Below are positions 12,305-22,665 of a stretch of DNA of 64,000 bases, piece by piece. Each line of letters begins with the position of its first letter. Position 1 is the first letter of the stretch. The stretch comes from Globodera rostochiensis. Lineage: Eukaryota; Nematoda; Chromadorea; Rhabditida; Heteroderidae. The notes under the pieces are model-generated. The model was not told where the DNA came from. It made no database searches and was given only the letters and a program-made list of their open reading frames with translations. The DNA lies in assembly GCA_018350325.1 (NCBI GenBank), contig JAEVLN010000036.1, forward strand, positions 194,103 to 258,102. Reading direction: 5' to 3'. The translations under genes were made by a program, and so were the position numbers.

Positions 12305-13129
12305 GTTGAAATCATCGACCTCAGCGTTCCCAGTAGAAAAGGTTACCGGATTTCGAATTTTTGGGTCCGGCTTAGAAAATTTTAAAGCGAAGCCCTTATT
12401 TTGGAATTTCGATGCGACCCCTGGCTTATATTATGAATAAAGAAGAGATTTTTAAGGACTAAACCACGTGAAATAGGGACATATAATAGGACACTAAAAA
12501 CACCAAAATAGGGGCCAAAAACCCCAAAAAGTGCCAAAATGGAGACAAAAAAGGTGCTAAATGACCAAATTTTGGCAAGTTTAATAAAAAGTATCAAAAA
12601 TAAAACTTTTCGAAGAACAAAATTTTGTTGCGCGAGAGTTTCTGTTTATAGTCGTCTCGGAAAACGAGATTTTTCTTGACTACGCCATTGGAAAGCTCTA
12701 TTATAGCTCTATTAAAAAATTACAAAATCATGCCCATCAGAAAAAATTTTAATTATTTGAACTTTTTTTTTCACTTCTTTCTTGCATTTTATTTTACTAA
12801 TAAAAATTAACAAATGTTTTAGAAATTCCGAAATGCACCCAATGTGGACAGAAAATGGCACGTGCTTTAATTTGCTTAATAGTAGCATAAGGGTAAAAAT
12901 CGGACCGGGTACCCTCCCCGAAAAACGACTAGAGAGAGATAAGGGAAAATTTTCAAAATTTAAAACTTACCGGCAAAGGCAGGCTAAATCGGAATTTCCC
13001 GAGTGCAAAAGTGGGTCTCCCGCTAGGCAAAGGCAGGCTAAAGCGGAATTTCCGCTAGGAAAAGTTGGCTAAAACGGATCTTCCGCTAAGCAACTCAAAT
13101 AAACCCGGTCTTCCGCCCAAACAGAATTA

Positions 13130-13290
13130 AGCCTTATTTGGAGTTCGCGCTTTTTCTTTGCATAACAATTTTTTTTTCATATTGCGATTTAAGCCAAATG
13201 CTTTTTTCCATTTATAAATTTCTGTGCGCTTCACTCCCAATTTGTATTCAATTTTTTGCTCAATTTAATTCCCATTCTGTTGCTGATAAT
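13130..13290 (-). pseudogene. Second fragment of the multi-HTH gene family
   Basis: The minus strand gives IEYKLGVKRTEIYKWKKAFG followed by LNRNMKKK, matching the HTH segment and Lys-rich linker of the gene at 220-972. It is truncated at both ends and sits among repeats. Confidence 0.6.
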
Positions 13291-13524
13291 TTGCCATATT
13301 TTTCTTTCATCATGACTCAGCGCGCCAAAATGGCAATGCTTGAAGCCGCTGCATTTGGAAGCCGAGCTCGTCACCGTCAGCGTTAAGTGACGCTGCAGCG
13401 TTGGCATTTGGACTCGCTGCTGCAAACATCAGCTGTTGGTACATAGTGTCTGTTTTGACTGGTCGGTCGGTGTATGTGTAAAGTTCATTGGCGAAACGAT
13501 TGGAGCGGATGCGATGATCCCTCG

Positions 13525-13930
13525 TAAAATCGATCTGCCCGGTTTTTTTATGTGATTGGGGGAGTAATTTTAGGCTAACATACAAAAAAAGGACGGCGCT
13601 TATGATTTTAAGCCGATTTATGGCCTTCAAATTTACGAAAAAAGTGCCCATTGGAGACTGATCACTTTTTTCAAATCGATCTGCCCGGAACCATTTCTTT
13701 ATATGTGATTGGTGGAGTAATTTTAAGGTTAATATCAAAAAAAGGGACAGCTTTGTCATTTTAAGTTGATTATGGCCTTCAACTTTCCGCAAAAAGTGCC
13801 CATCGAAGACTGATCACTTTTTTCAAATCGATCTGCCCGGTTCTTTATATGTGATTGGCGAAGTAATTTTAAGGATAATATCAAAAAAGGGACGGCTCCT
13901 ATCGGTTTAAGCCGTTTTATGGCCCATCAA
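13525..13930. repeat. Tandem repeat of about 140 bp, three copies
   Basis: Three diverged copies share CAAATCGATCTGCCCGG, then TATGTGATTGG, then AAAAAGTGCCCAT and GACTGATCAC. Parts of the unit recur near 24280-24330 and 28060-28340, so it is a dispersed repeat. It accounts for the 160-codon minus-strand frame at 13310-13792, which I do not treat as a gene. Confidence 0.7.
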
Positions 13931-14044
13931 ATCATGATTTTGAGAGAAACTGAACATAAATACATTATGCGAACACTTTGACATGGTCATTTATTTAAAA
14001 ATCAAAAAATGGGGCTTATGTTTTATTGATTGATCATTTGCGAT

Positions 14045-15777
14045 TTAGGTTGATGTTGAATAAATGCGTGTAACTATGCGCTTGAAGCCATTTCTAAAAG
14101 CTTTGCGATAATACTGTATTATACAGATTGACACAATTGGATTCAATGCAGACGGTAAAAACATCGGAATACTCGCGAGCATGTTGTAATATTGAAGCCA
14201 ATTCCATCTGCTGACATCAATTTTAAACAGCACAATGCCAAGTAAAAACAAAATTGACAAATATATAAAGAAGGGCATCGATGCCTTAAATTCTTTTGAA
14301 TTTTATTAAAACAAAAACCGAAATTAGAAAAGGGGCGCCCGTTTTGTAAACCGATTTTACATTATCTTCCACCCCCACCCGCTTTTTTGACAAATCCCGT
14401 TTTGAATTTTCATAAACTTCTTTATTTTAAATATTATTTTTAGCTAAACTCCCATTTTGAATTTTTAGTAGATAATTTTTCATGAAACCTTCTACATTCA
14501 TTTTAAATATATTTAGAACTGACCTGTATGATAAGATTTCGCGAAATTTGCTTATTCATTTCAACCATTTTAACGGTTAGAGCTGAGGATGCTCTAAATA
14601 TTTGTTTAAAAATTAAATTTCCCCAAAATTATTTTACCCCAATTTTAAACGCTCATTCAACAATTTGTCCATCAGAAATGCCAATGTGATTATAATCATG
14701 TACGCAACGGTGCAAGCAATGATGATGTAATAAAATCCCATTGTTTGCTTCCAATCCTTAAATCCAATTTTATTTATTTTTTGAAATTTTAAATATTTAT
14801 TAGTAATTTATTTAAAAATATTTTAATTAATCTACATTAAACGAATGCCCGGTCAGTGGAATATGATCAGTAATATTTAATGCAAGAATGCGGCTACTGA
14901 TTGATCTTCCAAATATAAGTGGTCCGTTGGTGGATAAAAGGAAATGAATCCAATCGCACAATATACAAATGGAAAGAAAAGCATTGCCCCGAACAGAATA
15001 AAGTATTTAAATGTAGATAATTTTTTGTCCCTAAATGTTATTTAATTTTTATACTTTAAATTCAATTGATGATAAATATTTTAATTTATTCATATTTATA
15101 TTAAGAAAAAGCTTTTCAACCAGTTCAACAATAGGTAACGATAAATAAATTGCGCCACATATCCAAACAGCGAAACATAAACAAGAAAAATCCAGCACGA
15201 GAAAGCCAACAGATTCCATCCCCGATTTTGTGGTCCATTGAAAGTGATCAGACCGCCCGTAATCATTTCTGCTTCACCTTTGTCCGTTGTGTAGGGGTAC
15301 TTTTATAAACAACGATTTCGAATTTTTATTTTTCAATTAGTTGTTCAAAATTCCATTTCCGGAACCTAACTCCCGAGTTTGGACCGAAAAGCCATGATTG
15401 AACAACTCTATTTGCAATATTTTCATAAAACGTCCGGCGCTGATCTGCTCCAAAGTTTTGGAGGATTCAGATCAGCCCTTACCCCCTATTCAGTTTCATT
15501 TATTTACTATGTTTTTATTACATTTTGAAAAAGTAAAGTAATTGTAAGCAATGTAAGGTCGGTTGCGCATGTTTGAAGTAATATCTTAAATTGAATCATA
15601 TTTATTACCTTTTTATGATACTTTGTTAATGTTATCAATTACCTTGCTGTACATTCGCATTGACTTGGGCGTGTGTCGAACAATTAAATGGACCATTATG
15701 CCATTCAAAATAAAGCCAAATCCAAATCCAATCCAATTGAATGAATTCATTATTATTCGAACAACGGAAGTGCCCAT
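14045..15777 (-). pseudogene. srd-like seven-transmembrane receptor, inactivated by a 1-nt deletion
   Basis: Seven exons correspond one-to-one with the intact paralogues: 15643-15777, 15522-15584, 15121-15299, 14836-15030, 14638-14756, 14524-14593 and 14045-14284 (all complement). Exon 4 is 195 nt instead of 196. At about 14886-14895 the paralogues' GTAGCCGACATTC has become GTAGCCGCATTC, which shifts the frame and gives an early stop in the second extracellular loop. All splice sites and the other exons remain intact, so the loss is recent or is a consensus error. The encoded protein would otherwise be a 7TM chemoreceptor with an N-terminal HTPKSMRMYSK loop after TM1 and LNPIVSICIIQYYRKAF in TM7. 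Confidence 0.85.
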
Positions 15778-16369
15778 AACTATTCAAAATAGGAGGTTAA
15801 ATATTGCCTAAATATGTGGCCTTTACTCATTTAAAAAACTCTACCTATTTATTGCTGACTAATGCATTAAATAATTTAAACAGAAATATTTAAAAAATGA
15901 AACAAAAAGTTTTTTCAAAATTTATAATTTGAATGTACAAATGAAGCTGGCATTGCTTAAAACATGCAAAAAAATTGAGGTGAAACATGCGAGAAAATTG
16001 AGGGTCTTAAAACTACGCAGTGGAAAAATTTAATTGTATATAATTTTACAAATGAACACTTTTTGATGTGCCAATTTTTATGGCAAATTTTGAAAATTTG
16101 TTTGATTAAGAATTTTGAAAAATGTTGAAGAATGGGCACTAAAATAGTTTTGCTTTTCTTTTGACTTCTTTTTTTTTATGCATTAATTCACACTTTACTT
16201 AAATGTCTTGAGAATGGACTCTTTATTCCCTTTTAGCTTATAAGGGGTCCGTACCTTTTATGCGTGGCAATACAAAAAAAAATTAATTAAATGGTGGTTG
16301 GCTAATGCAAAGGTATGCTAATAAATGGCATCATTTAGTGAGTTATGTATACACAGTAACAGACGACAA

Positions 16370-16625
16370 TAGGCCCGATGACAAAAGTCCGGTAGGCCAA
16401 AATTGGACAAAGTGTCCGGTAATGGGGAAAACGACAAAAGGTCATGTGTTTTTAGGAAGGTTAATGCATTTTTTCTGAATTCGGACATTTTGTCCTTTCC
16501 CACTATCAGACCTTTTGTCGTTTTACCACTACCAGACATTTTGCCGTTTTCGGACATTTTGTTCGTTGGACCTTTTGTCCACGTACGAGTAAAAATGTTA
16601 TTTTTTGAATAAAAATATTTGAATC
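16370..16625. repeat. Fold-back repeat rich in GACAAAAGG/CCTTTTGTC
   Basis: Alternating GACAAAAG..CCGG and CCTTTTGTCGTTTT..CCACTACC segments can pair with each other. The same family occurs at about 22740-22860 and 55046-55400, always followed by CCACGTAC, then an AAAAATGTTATTTTTTG-like stretch. No coding frame is supported. It is probably a non-autonomous fold-back element. Confidence 0.6.
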
Positions 16626-16803
16626 AATGTGGGACCGCCACTCGAAAGATCTCGAAGAGGTGAAGCTAACATTAAGTCAAAACTTTGCGATTGGACAGGT
16701 GTTCAAATAGGTTATGCCCAGAAAACCTCCAAAAATTGGGATTTTAAAACTTTTTCAAGTGTTAAGGCCATAACTTTTTTTATATTTGTCCAATCACAAA
16801 GCT

Positions 16804-17117
16804 TTAACCGCTTCCGGTCCGAATCCCACTCGTCCGAATCCCACCCGTCCGAATCCCACCCGTCCGAATCCCACCCAAGGCAAAAAAGGTCCGAATCCCA
16901 CTCGTCCGAATCCCACCCGTCCGAATCCCACCCGTCCGAATCCCACCCAAGGCAAAAAAGGTCCGAATCCCACTTGTCCGAATCCCACCCGTCCGAATCC
17001 CACCCGTCCGAATCCCACCCAAGGCAAAAAAGGTCCGAATCCCACCACAGCCAAAAAGTTCCGAATCCCACCCGTCCGAATCACACCCCAGCCAAAAAGT
17101 TCCGAATCCCACCAAAT
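16804..17117. repeat. 15-bp minisatellite with higher-order structure
   Basis: The unit TCCGAATCCCACCCG is repeated about 20 times. Every fourth or fifth unit carries an AAGGCAAAAAAGG insertion, giving a longer period of about 72 bp. The array is GC-rich in an AT-rich region. Because 15 is a multiple of three and the unit has no stop codon in several frames, the array creates 100-160 codon open frames on both strands (e.g. 16629-17123 and 16712-17071). These are artefacts of the repeat. Confidence 0.9.
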
Positions 17118-17689
17118 TTTTAAAAAAGCCAAAATTTATTTCCCAATAATTGATGCATCATTTATTTTACTTTAAACTTTGCGATCAAAGTGAAATGGCA
17201 AATAATAATAATTCGAATCAAGGCTGGTGGAATCGAATAATAATTAATAAACAAAAAAATCTCCTGATCTTGGAGGAATGAGGGCCAATAATCGTGATCG
17301 CTAAAAGTGGAATGAGAACTTCCAGAAAAAGTCTCCGCATTGTTTTCATTCTGATCGTCCGTGTGTATCATTCTAAGCTTCTTCTGCCACCGGAAAGTCC
17401 AGGAGGTTTGGTTCAAGACTCTGTAATGCGAGAGAAAAGGCTTAAGTTAAACATCTGTGGCTTTTTTAGAGCCCGTCCTGGACCTGGATCCAGGCCTTTT
17501 TTCCTGGATCCAGAGTCCAGGATTTTTTAAAATTTTTTTTTGGGTTTTAAATGCTTTTTTAAATCAAAATTTGCCTAAGTGATTATATTGAATTAAAAAG
17601 TAAAATGTTCAAAAGCATATCTCTCAGCTCAGTGCGCTCAGATGAGCATGTTTTAGTAATTTTTGAATAGAGCTATAATAGAGCTTTCC

Positions 17690-17915
17690 TGTGATATTGA
17701 CCTCTTTTAAGGACCCTTTACTTAATTTAATGGATATTCTGTCTAAATAATTTAAATGTGTGGCGTTATGTTTTGGGACTTCCCCATATTTTGTTTTGTG
17801 CAAAGCTTTTCTTCACTTCTTTCGGTTTTACATAATTATTTTGTGTGTGGTTGAGTTTGCTTGTGGACAAATATAATTTAAACTATTGGTTCGACGGACG
17901 AGAAGGAAAGGAATT
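17690..17915 (+). repeat. Left LTR
   Basis: Direct repeat starting TGTGATATTG and ending with GAGAAGGAAAGGAATT. It differs from the right copy by two small substitution clusters and a 3-nt length difference (ATTATTTT versus ATTTT). Confidence 0.85.
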
Positions 17916-18190
17916 ACACCGAAAAGTGTCAGAGCCGATCGACGATTTTGCTGACCGAGTCGCAGGTGTAGTACTTCGCGCTTATCCGGGATTGGACCAG
18001 CAACTAACCGACGAATACGCCATAAAGCACTTTTTGCGCGCCTTGGACGACCCCGATTTGGCCACGTCACTCGAACTTGCGAGAACACCCGGAATGCAAT
18101 TTGACCAGCTAGTCACATTAGCAGCTCGAGCTGAGTCGACCCGGAAAACGATTTTTGCTTCGCCGCTGCGGTTCGACGACGAATTCCCGA
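17845..18190 (+). CDS. Retrotransposon gag-like fragment
   Basis: The open frame encodes EPIDDFADRVAGVVLRAYPG, then a segment with DEYAIKHFLRALDDPDLA and FDQLVTLAARAES. This is the usual C-terminal pattern of Ty3/Gypsy-type gag capsid domains (D-x-F/Y-A-x-R-V, F-L-x-G/A-L-x-D-P-x-L). The N-terminal part of gag is missing; the frame instead runs back into the left LTR without a clear ATG. Coding probability drops near 18190, where the next frame takes over. No CCHC zinc knuckle is seen. Confidence 0.7.
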
Positions 18191-19327
18191 CGGATTGTGA
18201 CGACTCTTGTGGGCAGCAACGGAGGCGACGAGTTCGTGATGTTTCTGGGGAGCCGAGGCGACTCAGTGCCGGTAGACGCGTTTCCGTCACCGCGAGATTT
18301 GACCGAAGCCTTGGAAGCTCGGGTCAGATCCTGCAAAGTTGCTTGGCGGGCGCTCGCGGACAGTGGCTTTCATCCGCTGCATTTGGAACCGCCCCCTTTG
18401 CCATTTGGTGCCGACTGTCGGGCAGAACAATTGGGATGGACGAAGCTTTTCGGCCAGGCATCCTGGGCGCTGGAGGTGATACGAGCGAGCTTAGTGCATC
18501 GCCGTCGGCTGATTGACGTTCCGAGAGTTGTGTTCGGCGACTCCACGGCGGCACAGATCACTCAGAACGCGGAAATGACGGCCGTCGAGTTGCTGACGTC
18601 TGAGGAAGGACTGGCGGGAGCGATTCGGGCACTGGACGACGTCGTTTTGTCGGGCAAAGTCAAAGCGCTGCTCATCGTGATCGGGAGAGACGCACTATTG
18701 GCCAATGAGACTTCGGAGACGATGGACGAACATTTGGGGCGCATTCGGGACATTTGCAGTCGGTACGGCCACGTGTTCATCTTTTGGGCGGTGCCTCCGT
18801 ACGTGCACGTGCGCAAACTGCAGTACGAGGAGTTTGTTCGCAGCTTGGTGCGGTTGGTCTCGGGGACAAAAATTCGTTTGGGGCACAATTCGGAGGACGG
18901 GAGAAGCTTGGGGGAAGTGTTTCGGTATGGGGCGACTTTCGCGGGCCATCGCGTGAGCAAGACGGGATTGCTGACCGAGCACGGGGCTAAGGCGATGATG
19001 GCTTGGATCATGGACGTCGGGAAATTCCCTGGGGAACGCGAGCTGGGTAAACCCCGTCCTAAGTCGCAGGTCGTGCGAGTGGCACCGATTCTGGCGACCG
19101 ATCGCCGTCCGAACCGCGGGAGAGGAGGCGGACTTGGTCTTGGAGACCACCGTCGCCTGGACAGCTCGAGACTTTCTCGTTTGGACCGCTCGCCGAACCG
19201 TGATCGCCATCGCCACGAGTCGGATCGGCATTCGCGCGCGAGCTCCCGTCGTTGGAACCCGGTGTCTTGGCGTCACCGCGTGTCTTCGCCGTCGTCGTCT
19301 TTCTCGTCTCGTCGTGACCGCCATTGA
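18155..19327 (+). CDS. SGNH-hydrolase-like protein with RS/RG-rich tail inside the LTR element
   Basis: A frame of up to 390 codons, one frame off from gag; true coding probably begins near 18190 after a frameshift. At about residues 130-300 it shows a pattern like SGNH/GDSL hydrolases: VVFGDSTAAQI (block I with the Ser), ALLIVIGRDALLA (where family members have G-x-N-D), VFIFWAVPPY, and LLTEHGAKAMMAWI near the end. In the last block the residues expected to be catalytic Asp and His appear to be Lys and Leu, so it is probably not an active esterase. The C-terminus is rich in Arg, Ser and Gly (RRPNRGRGGGLGLGDHRR and later SR-rich repeats) and could bind RNA. SGNH assignment is from motifs alone. 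Confidence 0.55.
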   Translation: MLRRCGSTTNSRRIVTTLVGSNGGDEFVMFLGSRGDSVPVDAFPSPRDLTEALEARVRSCKVAWRALADSGFHPLHLEPPPLPFGADCRAEQLGWTKLFGQASWALEVIRASLVHRRRLIDVPRVVFGDSTAAQITQNAEMTAVELLTSEEGLAGAIRALDDVVLSGKVKALLIVIGRDALLANETSETMDEHLGRIRDICSRYGHVFIFWAVPPYVHVRKLQYEEFVRSLVRLVSGTKIRLGHNSEDGRSLGEVFRYGATFAGHRVSKTGLLTEHGAKAMMAWIMDVGKFPGERELGKPRPKSQVVRVAPILATDRRPNRGRGGGLGLGDHRRLDSSRLSRLDRSPNRDRHRHESDRHSRASSRRWNPVSWRHRVSSPSSSFSSRRDRH

Positions 19328-19414
19328 TCTCACTCTCCCGACCACCCTAAGCCTTTCGGACAGTCCAAATTGCGGGTTTTTCACCAGGGGACGGTGACTT
19401 TCGGAGGAGGGGGA

Positions 19415-19637
19415 TGTGATATTGACCTCTTTTAAGGAGCCTTTACTTAATTTAATGGATATTCTGTCTAAATAATTTAAATGTGTGGCGTTATGTTTTG
19501 GGACTTCCCCATATTTTGTTTTGTGCAATTCTTTTCTTCACTTCTTTCGGTTTTACATAATTTTGTGTGTGGTTGAGTTTGCTTGTGGACAAATATAATT
19601 TAAACTATTGGTTCGACGGACGAGAAGGAAAGGAATT
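19415..19637 (+). repeat. Right LTR
   Basis: Near-identical to the left LTR and preceded directly by a polypurine tract. Confidence 0.85.
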
Positions 19638-20071
19638 TTAGTTCACATTCCAATGGCGTAGTCAATATTTGTGTAGAAGCACAGGTCATCAAGTTATAAA
19701 CAAATTTATTTTCATCCATAATTTTACGTAAAAAATAGCTATATTCAGAAGCTTATATCTCGGCCCAGTGCACTCAGATGAACTTGATTTTATAATTTTA
19801 AATAGATCTATAAGAGTGCTCACTGAAGGATTATAGCGATACTCGGTTCCTTGGATGTCTAATTTTTCTAGATTTTTTTCCCAGTGATTATATTGAATTA
19901 AAAAGTAAAATATTCAAAAGCATAAGTCTCGATCTCGGTACGTTTAAAGTCTTGAACATCCCTAATCTCACCCCCAAAAACGCCGGAGGCGGGACTCGTA
20001 AATAAAACTATAAATCGAAAACAAAAATTACCAGTTAAATTACTTTAACTGAAAAATGCAAGCAGCATAAT

Positions 20072-21803
20072 TTAATTAGAATTTATAAATAAATGCGTAA
20101 CTATGCGCTTAAAGCCATTTCTAAAAGCTTTGCGATAATACTGTATTATACAGATTGACACAATTGGATTCAAAGCTGACGGTAAAAACATCGGAATACT
20201 CGCGAGCATGTTGTAATACTGAAGCCAATTCCATCTGCTGACATCGATTTTAAACAGCACAATGCCAAGTAAAAACAAAATTGACAAATATATAAAGAAG
20301 GGCATCGATGCCTTAAATTCTTTTGAATTTTATTAAAACAACGAAATTAGAAAAGGGGGCCCGGTTTTGTAAACCGATTTTACATTTTTTTGACAAATCC
20401 CGTTTTGAATTTTTGATAGAAATTTTTCATAAACTTCTTATTTTAAGTATTATTTTTAGCTAGACTCTCGTTTTGGAATTTTAGTAACTAATATTTTATG
20501 AAACCTTCTTATTTTAAATATTTAGTATGACCTGGATGATAAGATTTCGCGAAATTTGTTTATTCATTTCAACCATTTTAACTGTTTGTGCTGAGGATGC
20601 TCTAAATATTTGTTTTAAAATTAAATTTCCCCAAAATTATTTTACCCCAATTTTAAACGCTCATTCAAGAATTTGTCCATTAGAAATGCCAATGTGATTA
20701 TAATCATGTACGCAATTGTGCAAGCAATGATGATGTAATAAAAACCCATTGTCTGCTTCCAATCCTTATAAATGCAATTTTTAGTAACTTAATTATTTTT
20801 TATAAATTAATTATAATAATTTTAATTTTTACATTAAACGAATGCCCGGTCAGTGTAATATGATCCGTGATATTTAACGCAAGAATGTCGGCTACTGATT
20901 GATCTTCCAAATATAAGTGGTCCGTTGGTGGATAAAAGGAAATGAATCCAATCGCACAATATACAAATGGAAAGAAAAGCATTGCCCCGAACAGAATAAA
21001 GTATTTAAATGTCGATAATTTAATGTCCCTAAATGTTATTTAATTTTTATACTTTAAATTCAATTGATGATTATTATTAAAATATTTCTATTTTATAAAA
21101 TTTTTAAGATTTTCAACCAGTTCAGCAATAGGTAGCGATAAATAAATTGCGCCACATATCCAAACAGCGAGACATGAACAAGAAAAATCCAGCACGAGAA
21201 AGCCAACAGGTTCCAAGCCCGACTTTGTGGTCCATTGAAAGTGATCAGACCGCCCGTAATCATTTCTGCTTCACCTTTGTCCGTTGTGTAGGGGTACTAT
21301 ATAAACAAAGATTTCGAATTTTTATTTTTCAATAGAGTTGTTCAAAATTCCATTTGAACCTAACTCCCGAGTTTGGACCGAAAAGCCATGATTGAACAAC
21401 TCTATTTGCAATATTTTTATAAAAGGTCCGGCGCTGATCTGCTTCAAAATTTTGGACGATTCAGATCAGCCCTTACCCCCCATTCAGTTTCATATATTAC
21501 TATGTTTTTATTACATTTTGAAAAAGTAAAGTTATTGTAAGCAATGCAAGGTCGGTTGCGCATGTTTGAAGTAATATCTTAAATTGATTCATATTTATTA
21601 CCTTTTTATGATATAATGGAAGGAAAGCTATAATATATTTTTTAATTTTTGTTAATGTTATCAATTACCTTGCTGTACATTCGCATTGACTTGTGGGTAT
21701 GCCGAACAATTAAATGGACCATTATGCCATTCAAAATAAAGCCAAATCCAAATCCAATCCAATTGAATGAATTCATTATTATTCGAACAACGGAAGTGCC
21801 CAT
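20072..21803 (-). CDS. srd-like seven-transmembrane chemoreceptor
   Basis: Seven exons on the complement: 21669-21803, 21515-21577, 21118-21296, 20833-21028, 20646-20764, 20532-20601 and 20072-20311. They join in phase with GT-AG introns to encode about 333 residues, the usual length of nematode serpentine receptors. Exon 1 holds TM1 and the following HTHKSMRMYSK loop. Exon 3 holds FGYVAQFIYRYLLL at the end of TM3, the position of the DRY-like motif in this superfamily. The last exon gives TM6, TM7 and SALNPIVSICIIQYYRKAF. Such receptors act in the ciliary membranes of sensory neurons. This copy could also extend upstream: a TTTTAG acceptor followed by an in-frame AIIEPPILIV precedes the chosen ATG. 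The assignment to srd/str rather than another subfamily is tentative. Confidence 0.85.
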
Positions 21804-22221
21804 AACTATCAAAATAGGAGGTTCAATTATTGCCTAAAATTGTGGTATTTACTCATTAAAAAACTCTCTACCTGTTTATTGCTGACTAATGCATTAATAA
21901 TTTAAACAGAAATATTTAAAAAATGAAACAAAAGTTTTTTAAAAGTTCTTTCAAAATTTATAATTTGAATGTACAAATGAGACTGGCAAAAGTTGCTTAA
22001 AAATGTCTTAAAATTAAAGGCCTTAAAACTACAAAATGGATAATTTAATTGTATATTTAAATGAACACTTTTTGATGTGCCAATTTTTATGGCAAATTTG
22101 AAATTTGTTTTATTAAGAATTTTTTTAAAGTGTTGAAGAATGGGGCACTAATTAGTTTTGCTTCTCTTTTTGACTTCCTTTTATTACTTAAAAATATGCA
22201 TAAATTCACACTTTACTTTAA

Positions 22222-22665
22222 GGCCTCATTAAATTTATTTAAACGCATGATTTGCGTGAAACAAAAAGTAAATTTGTTAGAAAATTTCGTGGCATACAAA
22301 TTACATGGGAAGAAAGTTGCCACAAACCGTAAGCAATTAAGAGAAGTCTGTTTTTGCGCATTCATTCAATATTGAAGTCATCTTCTACTATCATTTTTAT
22401 GAGTTTTTGAGTTTTTTTAAACATTTGCACAAATTGGCGCATTTGAAGTGTAATTAACAATTATTTTTTGAATCCTGGCCTCATTAAATTTATTTAAACG
22501 CATGATTTGCGTGAAACAAAAAGTTAATTTGTTAGAAAATTTCGTGGCATACAAATTACATGGGAAGAAAGTTGCCACAAACCGTAAGTAATTAAGAGAA
22601 GTCTGTTTTTGCGCATTCATTCAATATTGATGTCATCTTCTGCTATCATTTTTATGAGTTTTTGA
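22222..22665. repeat. Tandem duplication of about 253 bp (dispersed repeat family)
   Basis: Two near-identical units share CATGATTTGCGTGAAACAAA, a GAAAATTTCGTGGCATAC segment and TTGCGCATTCATTCAATATT. Diverged partial copies lie at about 23200-23430 and 36040-36190. No gene is supported in any frame. Confidence 0.75.

Larger units (their letters stand above)
17690..19637 (+). mobile_element. Short non-autonomous LTR retrotransposon
   Basis: Two direct repeats of 226 and 223 bp (17690-17915 and 19415-19637) are about 97% identical. They start TGTGATATTGACC and bracket a 1.5-kb interior. A purine tract (CGGAGGAGGGGGA) lies immediately before the right repeat, as expected for LTR elements. The interior is markedly GC-rich. 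It encodes a gag remnant and an SGNH-like frame but no protease, reverse transcriptase or integrase. No tRNA primer-binding site is obvious after the left LTR, and the gag frame runs open from inside the LTR, suggesting that a deletion removed the 5' leader. A target duplication is not clear; TTCC occurs before the left LTR and again at 19655. Confidence 0.85.

Noticed and set aside
13310..13792. A 160-codon minus-strand frame
   Set aside because: It spans a three-copy tandem repeat that is dispersed elsewhere and shows no domain.
16629..17175. Overlapping 103-164 codon frames on both strands
   Set aside because: All are explained by the 15-bp minisatellite.
18695..19528. A 277-codon minus-strand frame
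   Set aside because: It is antisense to the GC-rich SGNH-like frame and runs across the LTR boundary; high GC content alone keeps it open.
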